From the IMG/VR virus record IMGVR_UViG_3300044530_001255, positions 1-61,671 of that record: a DNA stretch of 61,671 nucleotides. One strand, 5' to 3'. Every line of letters begins with the position of its first letter. The stretch's first letter is position 1. The translations under genes and the position numbers were made by a program. The stretch comes from a virus. The notes beneath the pieces were generated by a model. It searched no databases. It was not told the origin of the DNA and was given only the letters and a program-made list of their open reading frames with translations. Below are positions 32,742 to 41,372 of the stretch, piece after piece.

Positions 32742-33734
32742 ATGCTCTCTGATGTCCTCGCCAAAACCAAAATCAAATTTCTACAATTAGATCCATTCGG
32801 ATATTGTAACGCAAAATGTTGGTTTTGTCCAGTTAAATATTTTCCCCAACCCGAAGAAGGTTCTGGGGTCATGCCAATCGAACTAGTAGATAAAATTCTG
32901 TCAGAAATCTACGAAGAAAAGAATAAACCAGATGGCATTGTTCATTCATTATTCAATCTGGTGACACTCTCTCACTATAACGAAATTCTTTTGTACAAGC
33001 ATTTTGATGAATTGCTCGCGCTATTGAGAAAGTATTCATTCAAATGTTATGTTTTAAGTAATGGAATTCCACTATCAAAGCAAAAAGTTGATCTCATAAA
33101 AGAATATAAAGATGTGGTCATTCATGTTGGTTTAAATGTTCCTGCATTCGAAAAATCTCTCTGGGCAAAACGAACAGGATTCACAGAAGATCATTTTGAT
33201 CGTCTGATGGAAAATTTAAATTATGCTCAAGAGCAATTACAACATCTAGGAGACGAACTTCAAATTGGTGTGAATGGAATCGACCAAGAACCAATTTCTG
33301 GTGGATACATTGCAACAGGAGAGCAGTTTGAATCGCACCAATATGATTTAAACTCAAAACATGGCGAGCATGAAACTCAATTTAATCTTGGCAAAAAGAT
33401 GTTTCCTAAAACCAACGTTCATAAGAATTATCTTTATGATCGTGCTGGAACAATTGATCATATCGTTACAAATAAGCCATGGATCAAACAATTGAGAAAA
33501 ACTCAACGAGTTACTGGTTGCAATAATGGTGGCGATCGTTCTAAAGAATGGCTCAATGTGAATTCTGCAGGACATACTTTCTTATGCTGTAACGATTATC
33601 ACTTCGATTATAAATTTGGTGATTTAAAAACACAATCAATTAGAGAGGTTTGGTTGGGTGAGAAACGAGCAAAGACGGTTCTTCAGGCATACAGCGAGAT
33701 ATGTAAAAATTGTCACCTCGCCACATTCAATTAA
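32742..33734 (+). CDS. radical SAM enzyme with SPASM-like C-terminus
   Basis: About 330 residues from ATG 32742. CNAKCWFC (C22, C26, C29) binds the 4Fe-4S cluster that cleaves S-adenosylmethionine. The C-terminus has a Cys set (TGCNNGG, TFLCCNDYHFDY, SEICKNCHL) and the KFGDLKTQSIREVW segment typical of SPASM proteins, with KFGDL. Such enzymes modify peptides, sugars or nucleotides. It heads a run of methyltransferase, thioesterase and oxygenases, so a multi-step small-molecule or polymer modification is possible. Confidence 0.85.
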   Translation: MLSDVLAKTKIKFLQLDPFGYCNAKCWFCPVKYFPQPEEGSGVMPIELVDKILSEIYEEKNKPDGIVHSLFNLVTLSHYNEILLYKHFDELLALLRKYSFKCYVLSNGIPLSKQKVDLIKEYKDVVIHVGLNVPAFEKSLWAKRTGFTEDHFDRLMENLNYAQEQLQHLGDELQIGVNGIDQEPISGGYIATGEQFESHQYDLNSKHGEHETQFNLGKKMFPKTNVHKNYLYDRAGTIDHIVTNKPWIKQLRKTQRVTGCNNGGDRSKEWLNVNSAGHTFLCCNDYHFDYKFGDLKTQSIREVWLGEKRAKTVLQAYSEICKNCHLATFN

Positions 33735-33761
33735 CTATATAAGTTTTTTAGGAGCATTTAA

Positions 33762-34091
33762 ATGCCAACATTTACTTGGAAAATTATAGAAATGATTACA
33801 GCCCCATCTGAGGGTGAGTTGAGTGATGTCATAAAGACAGTTCGTGCAAAATATACAATTCACGATGATGCTGGAAAAGAATTTTCTAGACTTTATGTTT
33901 TTGATTTGCCATCTGCAGATCCATCTAACTTTGTTGCCTATAACGATTTAACTGAGTCTAATGTCTTGACTTGGATCACATCAACTTTAAATCTAGAAGA
34001 AGAGCAACTATTATTGCAAAACCTTCTCCAAGAAACTCTTGAAGGAAGATTGATTGACGGCACTTCTCGAAAACCGCTTCCGTGGACATAA
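33762..34091 (+). CDS. small conserved phage protein (109 aa)
   Basis: MPTFTWKIIEMITAPSEGEL and FVAYNDLTESNVLTWITSTL recall a small beta-sandwich family common in T4-like phages. TAGGAG ribosome site. Function unknown. Confidence 0.65.
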   Translation: MPTFTWKIIEMITAPSEGELSDVIKTVRAKYTIHDDAGKEFSRLYVFDLPSADPSNFVAYNDLTESNVLTWITSTLNLEEEQLLLQNLLQETLEGRLIDGTSRKPLPWT

Positions 34092-34108
34092 AAAGTAATT
34101 AATTTGTT

Positions 34109-34855
34109 ATGAAATATAATGGAATACTTGCAAAGTATGACACATACGATAAAATTGCAGGATTGCTTGGTGATGATTTAAATATTTCTTTCATGAATCA
34201 TGGATATTACCCAATTCATGAGAAAGCGTCGCATCTATTTCTAGATTCTTCAGGAAGTCTATATTGTCATTTCTTAGATCGAATTTCAAATCCTGAAAGC
34301 AAAAAAATTTTAGAAGTTGGTTGTGGTCGTGGTGGTGGCGCTAATCTAATAAAAACTGCTTATAATTTCGCAGAAGTTCATGCCTGTGATTTAGAAGAGA
34401 AGGCAATTGATTTTTGCCGCAAGTCGCATTCAAGTATTCATTTTGAAGTTGATGATGCTCAAACATTATCGAAATATGAATCGAATTCTTTCGATTGTGT
34501 TATAAATGTTGAATCATCTCATTGCTACAGAAATATAGAGGGATTCTTTTCCTCTGTTCATCGAGTTTTAAAATCAGAAGGAACGTTTCTGTACATCGAT
34601 GCATACAGACCTGAGTTGATTAAACCTTACGAGAAACATGCTCTGAAATATTTTAGAGTAGTTGAAAAGATTGATATTGTGCAGAATGTTTATGATTCCT
34701 GCATACACTCAATGCGAAAGATTCATCAACATATACGAGAGAATAAAATTCCTCCTGAAAGCGCATATCATTTTTTAACAGTAATGCTTTTAAATAAAGC
34801 CAAGCATTACAAGAGTCGTGCGCATTTATACTATGCTTATGTGTTGATAAAATAA
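34109..34855 (+). CDS. class I SAM-dependent methyltransferase
   Basis: A 248-residue protein with motif I ILEVGCGRGGGANL, motif II acidic HACDLEEKA, and FDCVINVESSHCYRN as motif IV. Resembles small-molecule methyltransferases (O- or C-methyl). Substrate unknown; its location beside the radical SAM gene suggests joint action. Confidence 0.82.
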   Translation: MKYNGILAKYDTYDKIAGLLGDDLNISFMNHGYYPIHEKASHLFLDSSGSLYCHFLDRISNPESKKILEVGCGRGGGANLIKTAYNFAEVHACDLEEKAIDFCRKSHSSIHFEVDDAQTLSKYESNSFDCVINVESSHCYRNIEGFFSSVHRVLKSEGTFLYIDAYRPELIKPYEKHALKYFRVVEKIDIVQNVYDSCIHSMRKIHQHIRENKIPPESAYHFLTVMLLNKAKHYKSRAHLYYAYVLIK

Positions 34856-34856
34856 T

Positions 34857-35204
34857 ATGTCAAGTTCAGGAAAACAATTACGATTTGAAGATCTGCAGCC
34901 GCATGTGGATATGCTTTGTGATGCTCTAGAAAATAAAGGCGCATCATCTTCTGGCATTCCTCACGATAAACAAGTGATTCAGAATGCTTACATATATCGC
35001 GAAATCTTGCGACGTGTGCGAAATAATGAAACAACTGTTGAGAATCTTTTGTTTGATTTAGCATATCTAAATAATCACACGCGAGAAGCAGCCAAGAACA
35101 ATCAATTTTATAGAATTGACAAGATCGTAGAGGCACTTGATATTTTCATACAGAAAGAGTATAATAAGGTGACAAATGAGATTTCTAACAAGGAAGTTGG
35201 TTAA
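34857..35204 (+). CDS. hypothetical helical protein (115 aa)
   Basis: Mostly helical (MLCDALENKGASSSGIPHDK, then IYREILRRVRNNETTVENLL). It overlaps the thioesterase gene by 29 bases. No family recognised. Confidence 0.6.
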   Translation: MSSSGKQLRFEDLQPHVDMLCDALENKGASSSGIPHDKQVIQNAYIYREILRRVRNNETTVENLLFDLAYLNNHTREAAKNNQFYRIDKIVEALDIFIQKEYNKVTNEISNKEVG

Positions 35205-35535
35205 GCCTGAAGATCTGAACGCGAATGATACGTTGTTCGGTGGAAGATGCTTGGAGTGGATTGACGAAGAAGCCGCTATATATGCTGCAATCGAAACTCG
35301 TCATAAACGTGTTGTGACCAAGAGTATTTCAGAGATCAACTTTGTTGCTCCTGCTCGTCAGGGTGATGTTGTTGAAATTGGAGTTGCGTTGAAGAAAGTT
35401 GGAAGCACTAGTATCACTCTAGAAGTGCAAGTGCGCGACTTGACTTCACAACGAATTATAGTTAATATAGAAGAAATGGTTTTTGTTTGTGTCGATGAAA
35501 ATGGGAGACCAACTCGACACAGTTTGAGGAAATAA
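35176..35535 (+). CDS. hotdog-fold acyl-CoA thioesterase-like protein
   Basis: A 119-residue protein with the YciA-type hotdog pattern: LNANDTLFGGRCLEWIDEEA (Asn/Asp and G-G turn), KSISEINFVAPARQGDVVEI and VNIEEMVFVCVDENGRP. The family hydrolyses acyl-CoA thioesters. A phage role in fatty-acid or lipid turnover is inferred. Confidence 0.8.
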   Translation: MRFLTRKLVKPEDLNANDTLFGGRCLEWIDEEAAIYAAIETRHKRVVTKSISEINFVAPARQGDVVEIGVALKKVGSTSITLEVQVRDLTSQRIIVNIEEMVFVCVDENGRPTRHSLRK

Positions 35536-35538
35536 TTC

Positions 35539-35628
35539 GGAAGGGTAGCCAAGCGGTTTACGGCACCTGACTTGAAATCAGACGTGGGGGCAACCTCACC
35601 GTGAGTTCGAATCTCACCCCTTCCGCCA
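35539..35628 (+). tRNA. tRNA-Ser(TGA)
   Basis: Acceptor GGAAGGG/CCCTTCC, anticodon loop CTTGAAA, long variable arm, discriminator G, encoded CCA. Confidence 0.93.
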
Positions 35629-35634
35629 AAAATT

Positions 35635-36180
35635 ATGGAATTCATACAAAAAATTAAACAATACAAAGATGTTTTAGATACCGAGACGTTTGATATTCTC
35701 GATCGTTATCTCAGACAACCCAAATGGGCGTTGAGCGTTAGTGATCCCAAATATAGTCCTCATAAAGTATTTTGGGGGATGCGTTTAGATGATGAACCTT
35801 TCTTCAATAAGAAAGTGTTTTCCGTTGTTGAGGAGTTAACAGGAAAAAAATTTATCACAACAAGCATACTTGCCAACGCTCAATCAACATTACAAGATGG
35901 TGCTCCTCATGTTGATAGTGAATCAACAGATACTTACACTTTTATTCTTTACGCGAATAAAACATGGGACTATCAATGGGGCGGTCAAACAATCTTTTTT
36001 GATAGATATAGGTACGAAGATTCAGAAGAAGTGATGAATAGCGATAGTGTTTACAGTGTATATCCGATACCGAACACTGCAGTATTTTTTCCGTCAAATA
36101 TGGTCCACTTTGGAAGTTCTCCAAGTAGAGATTTTTATGAGATGAGGTACACAATCGCATATCATTTGAAAGAAATATAA
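35635..36180 (+). CDS. 2OG-Fe(II) oxygenase (WGGQ type)
   Basis: A 181-residue protein. HVDSE (iron His/Asp), WDYQWGGQTIFFDRYR, distal His in NMVHFGSSP and Arg in EMRYTIAYHL. Clearly related to the genes at 38617 and 41372, forming a paralogous trio. The closest general class is the prolyl-hydroxylase-like phage oxygenases. Substrate unknown. Confidence 0.82.
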   Translation: MEFIQKIKQYKDVLDTETFDILDRYLRQPKWALSVSDPKYSPHKVFWGMRLDDEPFFNKKVFSVVEELTGKKFITTSILANAQSTLQDGAPHVDSESTDTYTFILYANKTWDYQWGGQTIFFDRYRYEDSEEVMNSDSVYSVYPIPNTAVFFPSNMVHFGSSPSRDFYEMRYTIAYHLKEI

Positions 36181-36181
36181 T

Positions 36182-36265
36182 GCCCACATGGTGGAATTGG
36201 TAGACACCCTGGTCTTAGAAGCCAGTGCCAAAAGCGTGGGGGTTCGAGTCCCTCTGTGGGCACCA
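36182..36265 (+). tRNA. tRNA-Leu(TAG)
   Basis: Acceptor GCCCACA/TGTGGGC, anticodon loop CTTAGAA, long variable arm, encoded CCA. Begins one base after the upstream stop. Confidence 0.93.
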
Positions 36266-36278
36266 ATTTGGTGCTGAT

Positions 36279-36800
36279 ATGTTTGATTTTTTACAACATT
36301 CGGATTATTTGAATGCCAGAAATAACGAAGATTATTATCACTTCGGAAAACTTTCTGTTCCAACTCCAGATTGGGTAGATATATTACAAGAGTTTGATCG
36401 CGAATACAAAATTCATTTATATAATAACGATAAAGAAATCTTCAAGTATCAAGACAGATTAGGATTTGTACTGCATCAATCGCAACAGATTCCTATTGTT
36501 GGTAAGTTTTTAGAAGCAGTGAGTAAATCTCATCACAGAGATCGCCAACACTTCACGGCACTCACATATATAAGTTTAAGCACAGAATCTGCCACTTATG
36601 GACGTCATAGTGATGTAATGGATGTATGGTGTTGGCAGATGACTGGTTATACTTTATGGAAAATAGAAGGAAGATATCGTAATTTTGAAAAGGTGCTAGA
36701 ACCTGGAGAACTTGTTTATGTTCCTCGAGGTATGTGGCATGATACAAAACCAATGACGCCAAGAGCAGGATTGTCGTTTGGATCTGAAAACATATGGTGA
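36279..36800 (+). CDS. JmjC/cupin-type Fe(II)/2OG hydroxylase
   Basis: A 173-residue protein from ATG 36279. RHSDVMDVWCWQMTGYTLWK carries H-x-D and the tryptophan-rich strand, and LEPGELVYVPRGMWHDTKP carries the distal His. This is the cupin/JmjC pattern rather than the prolyl-hydroxylase pattern of its neighbours. Protein or RNA-linked hydroxylation is known in the family; substrate here unknown. Confidence 0.78.
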   Translation: MFDFLQHSDYLNARNNEDYYHFGKLSVPTPDWVDILQEFDREYKIHLYNNDKEIFKYQDRLGFVLHQSQQIPIVGKFLEAVSKSHHRDRQHFTALTYISLSTESATYGRHSDVMDVWCWQMTGYTLWKIEGRYRNFEKVLEPGELVYVPRGMWHDTKPMTPRAGLSFGSENIW

Positions 36801-36803
36801 TTT

Positions 36804-37478
36804 ATGAAAGAATATGTTCGTGGATTGTATACTGATCATACAAATTTAAACATTCCTGAATTGAAACAAACATGTCATGCAATGTATGAAATCATACTTT
36901 CCAACTTCAATGACGGCGATCAATACAATGGGAACATTGGTCTTCATGAAAGTATTTTTCAGAAATATAACTTTTTAATGTATCCATTTCCTGAGATTCG
37001 AAGTTTATATTTCGAAATTCAGAAAATGTTCTATAACTCATTAAATTTGTATTCTGATCCTCCTGAAAATCATAACTGGTTCATTCAGTGTTGGTTGAAT
37101 TTTTATTTCAAAGACGATTTTATTGATTGGCACAATCATGATTGGAATATGAATCGACCTGAGCATTTTCCAAAAGCGTGGCATGGTTTTGTTTGCGTTG
37201 ATACTGAACCAAATTCTAAAACATCATACAAATGGAAAGGTGTTGAGAATATCATTGACGTAGAAAGTAAAGATGGATTGATTGTTATGGGTATTAGTGA
37301 TGGCGATGCGCATAGAAGTTCCGCATGGTCCTTTTCGCATCCAAGAATCACGATTGCCTTTGATATCGTTCCAGAACAAAACATTGTTTTAAATGGTCCT
37401 CAAAAATTAGCAGAGGCTTTGTGTAATGATCCCCAAAATCAGTTGGTTGGTTATAAAAACCACTGGATTCCGATTTAA
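36804..37478 (+). CDS. 2OG-Fe(II) oxygenase (224 aa)
   Basis: DWHNHDWNMN (H-x-H/D iron pair), core AWHGFVCVDTEPNSKTSYKW, distal His in GDAHRSSAW and Arg in HPRITIAFDI. Larger than the WGGQ group. Four bases after the JmjC-like gene. Confidence 0.78.
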   Translation: MKEYVRGLYTDHTNLNIPELKQTCHAMYEIILSNFNDGDQYNGNIGLHESIFQKYNFLMYPFPEIRSLYFEIQKMFYNSLNLYSDPPENHNWFIQCWLNFYFKDDFIDWHNHDWNMNRPEHFPKAWHGFVCVDTEPNSKTSYKWKGVENIIDVESKDGLIVMGISDGDAHRSSAWSFSHPRITIAFDIVPEQNIVLNGPQKLAEALCNDPQNQLVGYKNHWIPI

Positions 37479-37489
37479 TGGAGTATAAA

Positions 37490-38017
37490 ATGAACGAATA
37501 CAACTATCCTTATGTTTTTAATCCTGGAATGATTTCTGGGAAAATTCCAGAAACTCTTTTCAGAGAATTAATGAGTTTCTACACACTCCCAACTGCCAAA
37601 GAGACGCCACTAGAAAATACCTCATTTAAGTATCACTTACCATTTAATGATGGTTTAAATGACTATTTGCAAGACATGTATTCAAATTGGTGCAAAGCAT
37701 TCGAAGTTGAATACACTGTAATGGATTTGCAGGTTTGGTCTCAGATTCTGAATAAGAATGACTATGTTTCTTTAGAATCACATAAAGGTTCAGCAGTATC
37801 ATTTATTCTTTGGATTCAGATTCCAGATAAAGGAGAAAAACTTGTATTGACTTATTCTCAATACAATGGATCAATCTGTAATAATCCAATTGAAATTGAT
37901 AAATCATATCAAGGAACCATGATCATGTTTCCTGCAGGAATCTCATATTCTGTTTTCCCTAGAGTCGAAGAACGAGAAGAGCGAATCGCAATTTGCGGAT
38001 ATATTGCAACAGCATAA
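37490..38017 (+). CDS. oxygenase-fold protein lacking catalytic histidines (degenerate paralogue)
   Basis: About 175 residues; ATG 37490 is preferred because GGAGT lies six bases upstream (37478 is alternative). It aligns by eye with the next gene: LESHKGSAVSFILWIQIP corresponds to its NPNHSHPGALAVFVVWMQIP, and GISYSVFPRVEEREERIAIC to its TLIHCVYPFRTSDGERISIA. One His of the iron pair and the distal His are missing (SYSV instead of IHCV). It may be inactive or regulatory. Confidence 0.65.
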   Translation: MNEYNYPYVFNPGMISGKIPETLFRELMSFYTLPTAKETPLENTSFKYHLPFNDGLNDYLQDMYSNWCKAFEVEYTVMDLQVWSQILNKNDYVSLESHKGSAVSFILWIQIPDKGEKLVLTYSQYNGSICNNPIEIDKSYQGTMIMFPAGISYSVFPRVEEREERIAICGYIATA

Positions 38018-38020
38018 TAA

Positions 38021-38620
38021 ATGAGTAAATTCACGATACCAAAACTCTATAATCCAGGAATTCTTCTTGGTAAACTTCCTCAGCCGTTATATGAAACGAT
38101 GCTGAGAGTTGTGCATAGTGAAGAAGCCAGATCAAACTCATTAAGTCATGATCTTGTTGGCAGTATTGATGATGAGTTTGCAACACCTTATGTGCCAGAA
38201 TTTATACAATATATTTCAGAAATGTATGAAGAATGGAGAACAACATACTGCACAGAGGTTGCAGAATATTCAATTGGTCCTGTTTGGACTAATTACATGA
38301 AGAAAGGCGAGTTCAATCCAAATCACTCTCACCCTGGAGCACTTGCTGTGTTTGTTGTTTGGATGCAAATTCCATATGATATTGAAGAAGAAATGAATTA
38401 TTCTTCTTATAACAATCCAAACTATTCTTCGAAAAATTCGTGTTTTGACTTCACTTATGCAACACTTGACGGTACAATAAGAAATGAGGCTATATTCGTA
38501 GATAAGAATCATGAAGGCACTATTATGATGTTTCCATCCACACTTATTCATTGCGTTTATCCATTTAGAACAAGTGATGGTGAGAGGATTTCTATTGCGG
38601 GAAACATTTATAAAAAATGA
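38021..38620 (+). CDS. 2OG-Fe(II) oxygenase (TIGR02466-like)
   Basis: A 199-residue protein. FNPNHSHPGALAVFVVWMQI gives the H-x-H iron pair, LIHCVYPF the distal His, and DGERISIAGNI the 2OG-binding Arg. This set fits the putative oxygenase family TIGR02466. It overlaps the next gene by four bases. Confidence 0.78.
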   Translation: MSKFTIPKLYNPGILLGKLPQPLYETMLRVVHSEEARSNSLSHDLVGSIDDEFATPYVPEFIQYISEMYEEWRTTYCTEVAEYSIGPVWTNYMKKGEFNPNHSHPGALAVFVVWMQIPYDIEEEMNYSSYNNPNYSSKNSCFDFTYATLDGTIRNEAIFVDKNHEGTIMMFPSTLIHCVYPFRTSDGERISIAGNIYKK

Positions 38621-39240
38621 AGACAGTATTAGATCAAGTTAAAATTTACGAAAACGCATTTTCTCAAGAAGAATTTAATGAGGGGATGTCTTGGGTTTCA
38701 AAGGCGAGATGGAAATCTAATCAAAGCAATCAAAAAGATGGCATTGATAATGATTGGGTTTCTCCAAATATTGAATCATACTCACCCACTATCCGTCGAT
38801 TTTGGGGTGCAGGTAGAATGTGGCACAAAGAAGAATTTTTCAATACGGTATGTTTAAATCGTATCAGAGAAATTACAGGCGAACCAACTTTAGAATTAAA
38901 TCATTTATTGCTGAACGGACAAACTGCGTGTCAAGATGGAGATCCGCATTTCGATAGTGAAATTGAAAATGCATACACATTCATTTGGTTTCTAAACCCA
39001 TATTGGGATTTTAGATGGGGCGGGCAGTTCGTTGCATTCGATCGCTACATTGATCCTGATACAAATGAAACCATAGTGCTGGATAAAAGTAAACATGTAA
39101 CAGTGTTTCCAATGCCAAATTTGTGCGTATTCTTTCCAGCAAACATAATTCACTTTGCATTTGGTCCAACTAAAGATTTTAGCGGAATGCGAATTTCAAT
39201 GGCTTTTAAATTATATAAAAAAACTGAGGAATCAACATGA
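38617..39240 (+). CDS. 2OG-Fe(II) oxygenase (WGGQ type)
   Basis: A 207-residue protein. DGDPHFDSEIENAYTFIWFL (iron His/Asp), WDFRWGGQFVAFDRYIDP, IIHFAFGP (distal His) and GMRISMAFKL (Arg). Paralogue of 35635 and 41372; overlaps the dehydrogenase gene by four bases. Confidence 0.82.
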   Translation: MKTVLDQVKIYENAFSQEEFNEGMSWVSKARWKSNQSNQKDGIDNDWVSPNIESYSPTIRRFWGAGRMWHKEEFFNTVCLNRIREITGEPTLELNHLLLNGQTACQDGDPHFDSEIENAYTFIWFLNPYWDFRWGGQFVAFDRYIDPDTNETIVLDKSKHVTVFPMPNLCVFFPANIIHFAFGPTKDFSGMRISMAFKLYKKTEEST

Positions 39241-40082
39241 GTTACACTGTGGGAATTATTGGTAAAGGATTTGTTGGTGGTGCCATGTATGAAAATTTTA
39301 AAGATGTTTTCAATACACTGGTTTGGGATACGGATGAAACAAAACGCACTGTTGCAACATTTCGAGAATTTGTTGATAAATCCGACATTATTTTTGTTTG
39401 CGTTCCAACACCAAGTAGACAAGATGGTTCATGCGACATCAGCATTGTTGGTTCTGTGATTGACGACATTGCTCAAGTTGATCGCCGCAAGTATGTTGTC
39501 ATTAAGTCAACTGTAACTCCAGGAACAACTGAACGTCTTGCATCTGATTTTCAGATGACGATCGGATTTAATCCAGAGTTTTTGACAGAAGCAAAGGCAT
39601 ATAATGATTTTCGAACTCAACCACTCATTGTGATTGGAGCAGATGATCCAGGTATCGCAACAGTCATGACTCAGCTTTATTATGAATTTAATAGCAAAGT
39701 TGATAATGTTGCGCATGTGATTCAAAGAACGACAAAAGAAGCAGAACTCTTTAAATATCTTGCAAACTGTTTCTTGGCAACTAAAGTCACCTTTGCAAAC
39801 GAATTTAAAACTTTGTGTGATTCAATTGATGTTGATTATAACAAGATCTCTGAACTCGCTGTTCTGGATAAACGTTTGGGTCACACTCACTGGAGAGTTC
39901 CAGGACCTGATGGTAAACTTGGATTTGGTGGATCTTGCTTTCCGAAAGATACCGCAGCACTATTAAATTATTGCGAAGAAAATGGTATTCAGTTATGGCT
40001 TCTAACAGAAGCAGTTTATATCAACGATGATCTTCGCGATGGAAATATGTTTAAGTCTTTTGAGATTGTTGAAAATAAATGA
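39237..40082 (+). CDS. ugd: short UDP-glucose 6-dehydrogenase
   Basis: A 281-residue protein, about 100-150 shorter than cellular enzymes. NAD-binding VGIIGKGFVGGAMYENF, VIKSTVTPGTTERL, the middle-domain NPEFLTEAKAYNDF, and the catalytic cysteine in GFGGSCFPKD are present. The C-terminal UDP-binding domain is absent. It oxidises UDP-glucose to UDP-glucuronate, the substrate for the decarboxylase at 16380. GDP-mannose dehydrogenase is a less likely alternative. Confidence 0.82.
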   Translation: MSYTVGIIGKGFVGGAMYENFKDVFNTLVWDTDETKRTVATFREFVDKSDIIFVCVPTPSRQDGSCDISIVGSVIDDIAQVDRRKYVVIKSTVTPGTTERLASDFQMTIGFNPEFLTEAKAYNDFRTQPLIVIGADDPGIATVMTQLYYEFNSKVDNVAHVIQRTTKEAELFKYLANCFLATKVTFANEFKTLCDSIDVDYNKISELAVLDKRLGHTHWRVPGPDGKLGFGGSCFPKDTAALLNYCEENGIQLWLLTEAVYINDDLRDGNMFKSFEIVENK

Positions 40083-40780
40083 TTTCTGTTATTGTTCCCA
40101 CAATGTGGAAACATCCACCATTCTTGGAATTTTTCAAGAGTTTGGTTCACATCGGATGCATTGGTGAACTCATCATCATCAATAACAATAAACAAGAAAC
40201 TCCCAACGACTTGATTTTTTCTCATCCGAAGGTTAGAATACATAACTCAGAATCAAATTTATATGTTGCTCCCTCTTGGAATTTGGGAGCAAATCTTGCA
40301 CAATTTGAGCATCTGGCTTTTTTGGGAGATGATGTGTTTGTAAACATCAACATCTTTCGAAAGGTTGATGATTTTTTATCGCAAGATGTTGAAGACAACG
40401 TTGGTATTGTGGGAACTGTCTTTCGATATGAAGGTGACGACACATACCAACGCTTTTACAGAGATGGAAATATTGATATAATTTATATCCATGAAGGCGA
40501 GGTCGGAAAACGACCTAGTGCAGCGGGAATGGGGAATTTGTTTTTCATCAAGAAAAAGCATTGGAAAGAAATACCATTCGTTAAGATATTTCACGGCGAA
40601 ATACTACAATGGAATCGATTGGATCCGATTAAAAAAAATTATGTTGTGGTGAATTGTGATACGGATACACCATGGCATACTACTTGGAAAAATTTAGCAG
40701 AAGGAGTTGATCCGAATTTTAACCGAATTCAGTTACAAGATCAAGAATATTGTGAAAGTGTTAAATTCTATTTTGAGTGA
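40079..40780 (+). CDS. glycosyltransferase (GT2-like)
   Basis: A 233-residue protein. SVIVPTMWKHPPFLEFFKSL is the GT-A opening and FLGDDVFVNINIF the DxD region; PSWNLGANLAQFEHLAFLGD follows the family-2 pattern. Starts within the dehydrogenase stop. Likely uses a sugar nucleotide made nearby; acceptor unknown. Confidence 0.75.
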   Translation: MISVIVPTMWKHPPFLEFFKSLVHIGCIGELIIINNNKQETPNDLIFSHPKVRIHNSESNLYVAPSWNLGANLAQFEHLAFLGDDVFVNINIFRKVDDFLSQDVEDNVGIVGTVFRYEGDDTYQRFYRDGNIDIIYIHEGEVGKRPSAAGMGNLFFIKKKHWKEIPFVKIFHGEILQWNRLDPIKKNYVVVNCDTDTPWHTTWKNLAEGVDPNFNRIQLQDQEYCESVKFYFE

Positions 40781-40786
40781 TAAATA
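40779..40786 (+). promoter_or_regulatory. late-promoter-like box GATAAATA
   Basis: GATAAATA, overlapping the upstream stop codon, 20 nt before ATG 40806. Confidence 0.4.
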
Positions 40787-40805
40787 ATTAAAACTAGAGA
40801 TTAAT

Positions 40806-41372
40806 ATGAGTTTAGTATTAGTTGTAGACAAAGGTGGAATGCCGAAAGACTGGGTGAACTTTGAAATGGCGGCATGTTACTATGCCAAAAAGAAAGTTAT
40901 CTGGGAATTAGGCGAAAAGATGAAAACCATGCTCGGTGGTCACAATGAGCATGGCGAACAATCACGCATTGATATTTCTTGCATCATTGGCGTAAGTGGT
41001 CCATTGCTAGGTGACAAATTCTACAATCAACAAACTAAATTTGCTGATCGAATGACATTATATGCTCGAGATTGGCATATCTGCGCTTATTGTGGAGATG
41101 AGTTTAGCACTAGCCAATTAACTATTGACCATGTTATGCCTAAATCTCGCGGTGGTGGGAATCAATGGAACAATTGCGTTACATCATGTCGGGCGTGTAA
41201 CCATAAGAAAGGTGACAAAACGCCAGAAGAAGCGAAGATGCATCTGCTTTATGTTCCCTATGCACCAACTGTACATGAGCGCATTCTTTTAAAGAATCGT
41301 AGAGTGCTTGCTGATCAAATGGAATATTTAAAAGCAAGCATCCCAAAGAACAGTCGTGTTTGGAGAAATTAG
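40806..41372 (+). CDS. HNH endonuclease (McrA-like)
   Basis: A 188-residue protein. CAYCGDEFS, then TIDHVMPKSRGGGNQWNNCV and SCRACNHKKGDKTP form the HNH/zinc core (D-H pair, Asn, His). Common in cyanophages and cyanobacteria, often as mobile or host-DNA-attacking nucleases. The N-terminal 90 residues are specific to the phage version. ATTAATATG start with a weak ribosome site. Confidence 0.82.
   Translation: MSLVLVVDKGGMPKDWVNFEMAACYYAKKKVIWELGEKMKTMLGGHNEHGEQSRIDISCIIGVSGPLLGDKFYNQQTKFADRMTLYARDWHICAYCGDEFSTSQLTIDHVMPKSRGGGNQWNNCVTSCRACNHKKGDKTPEEAKMHLLYVPYAPTVHERILLKNRRVLADQMEYLKASIPKNSRVWRN

Noticed and set aside
35358-35666. Minus-strand frame over the thioesterase end and tRNA-Ser
   Set aside because: Contains tRNA reverse-complement sequence and opposes a well-supported gene.
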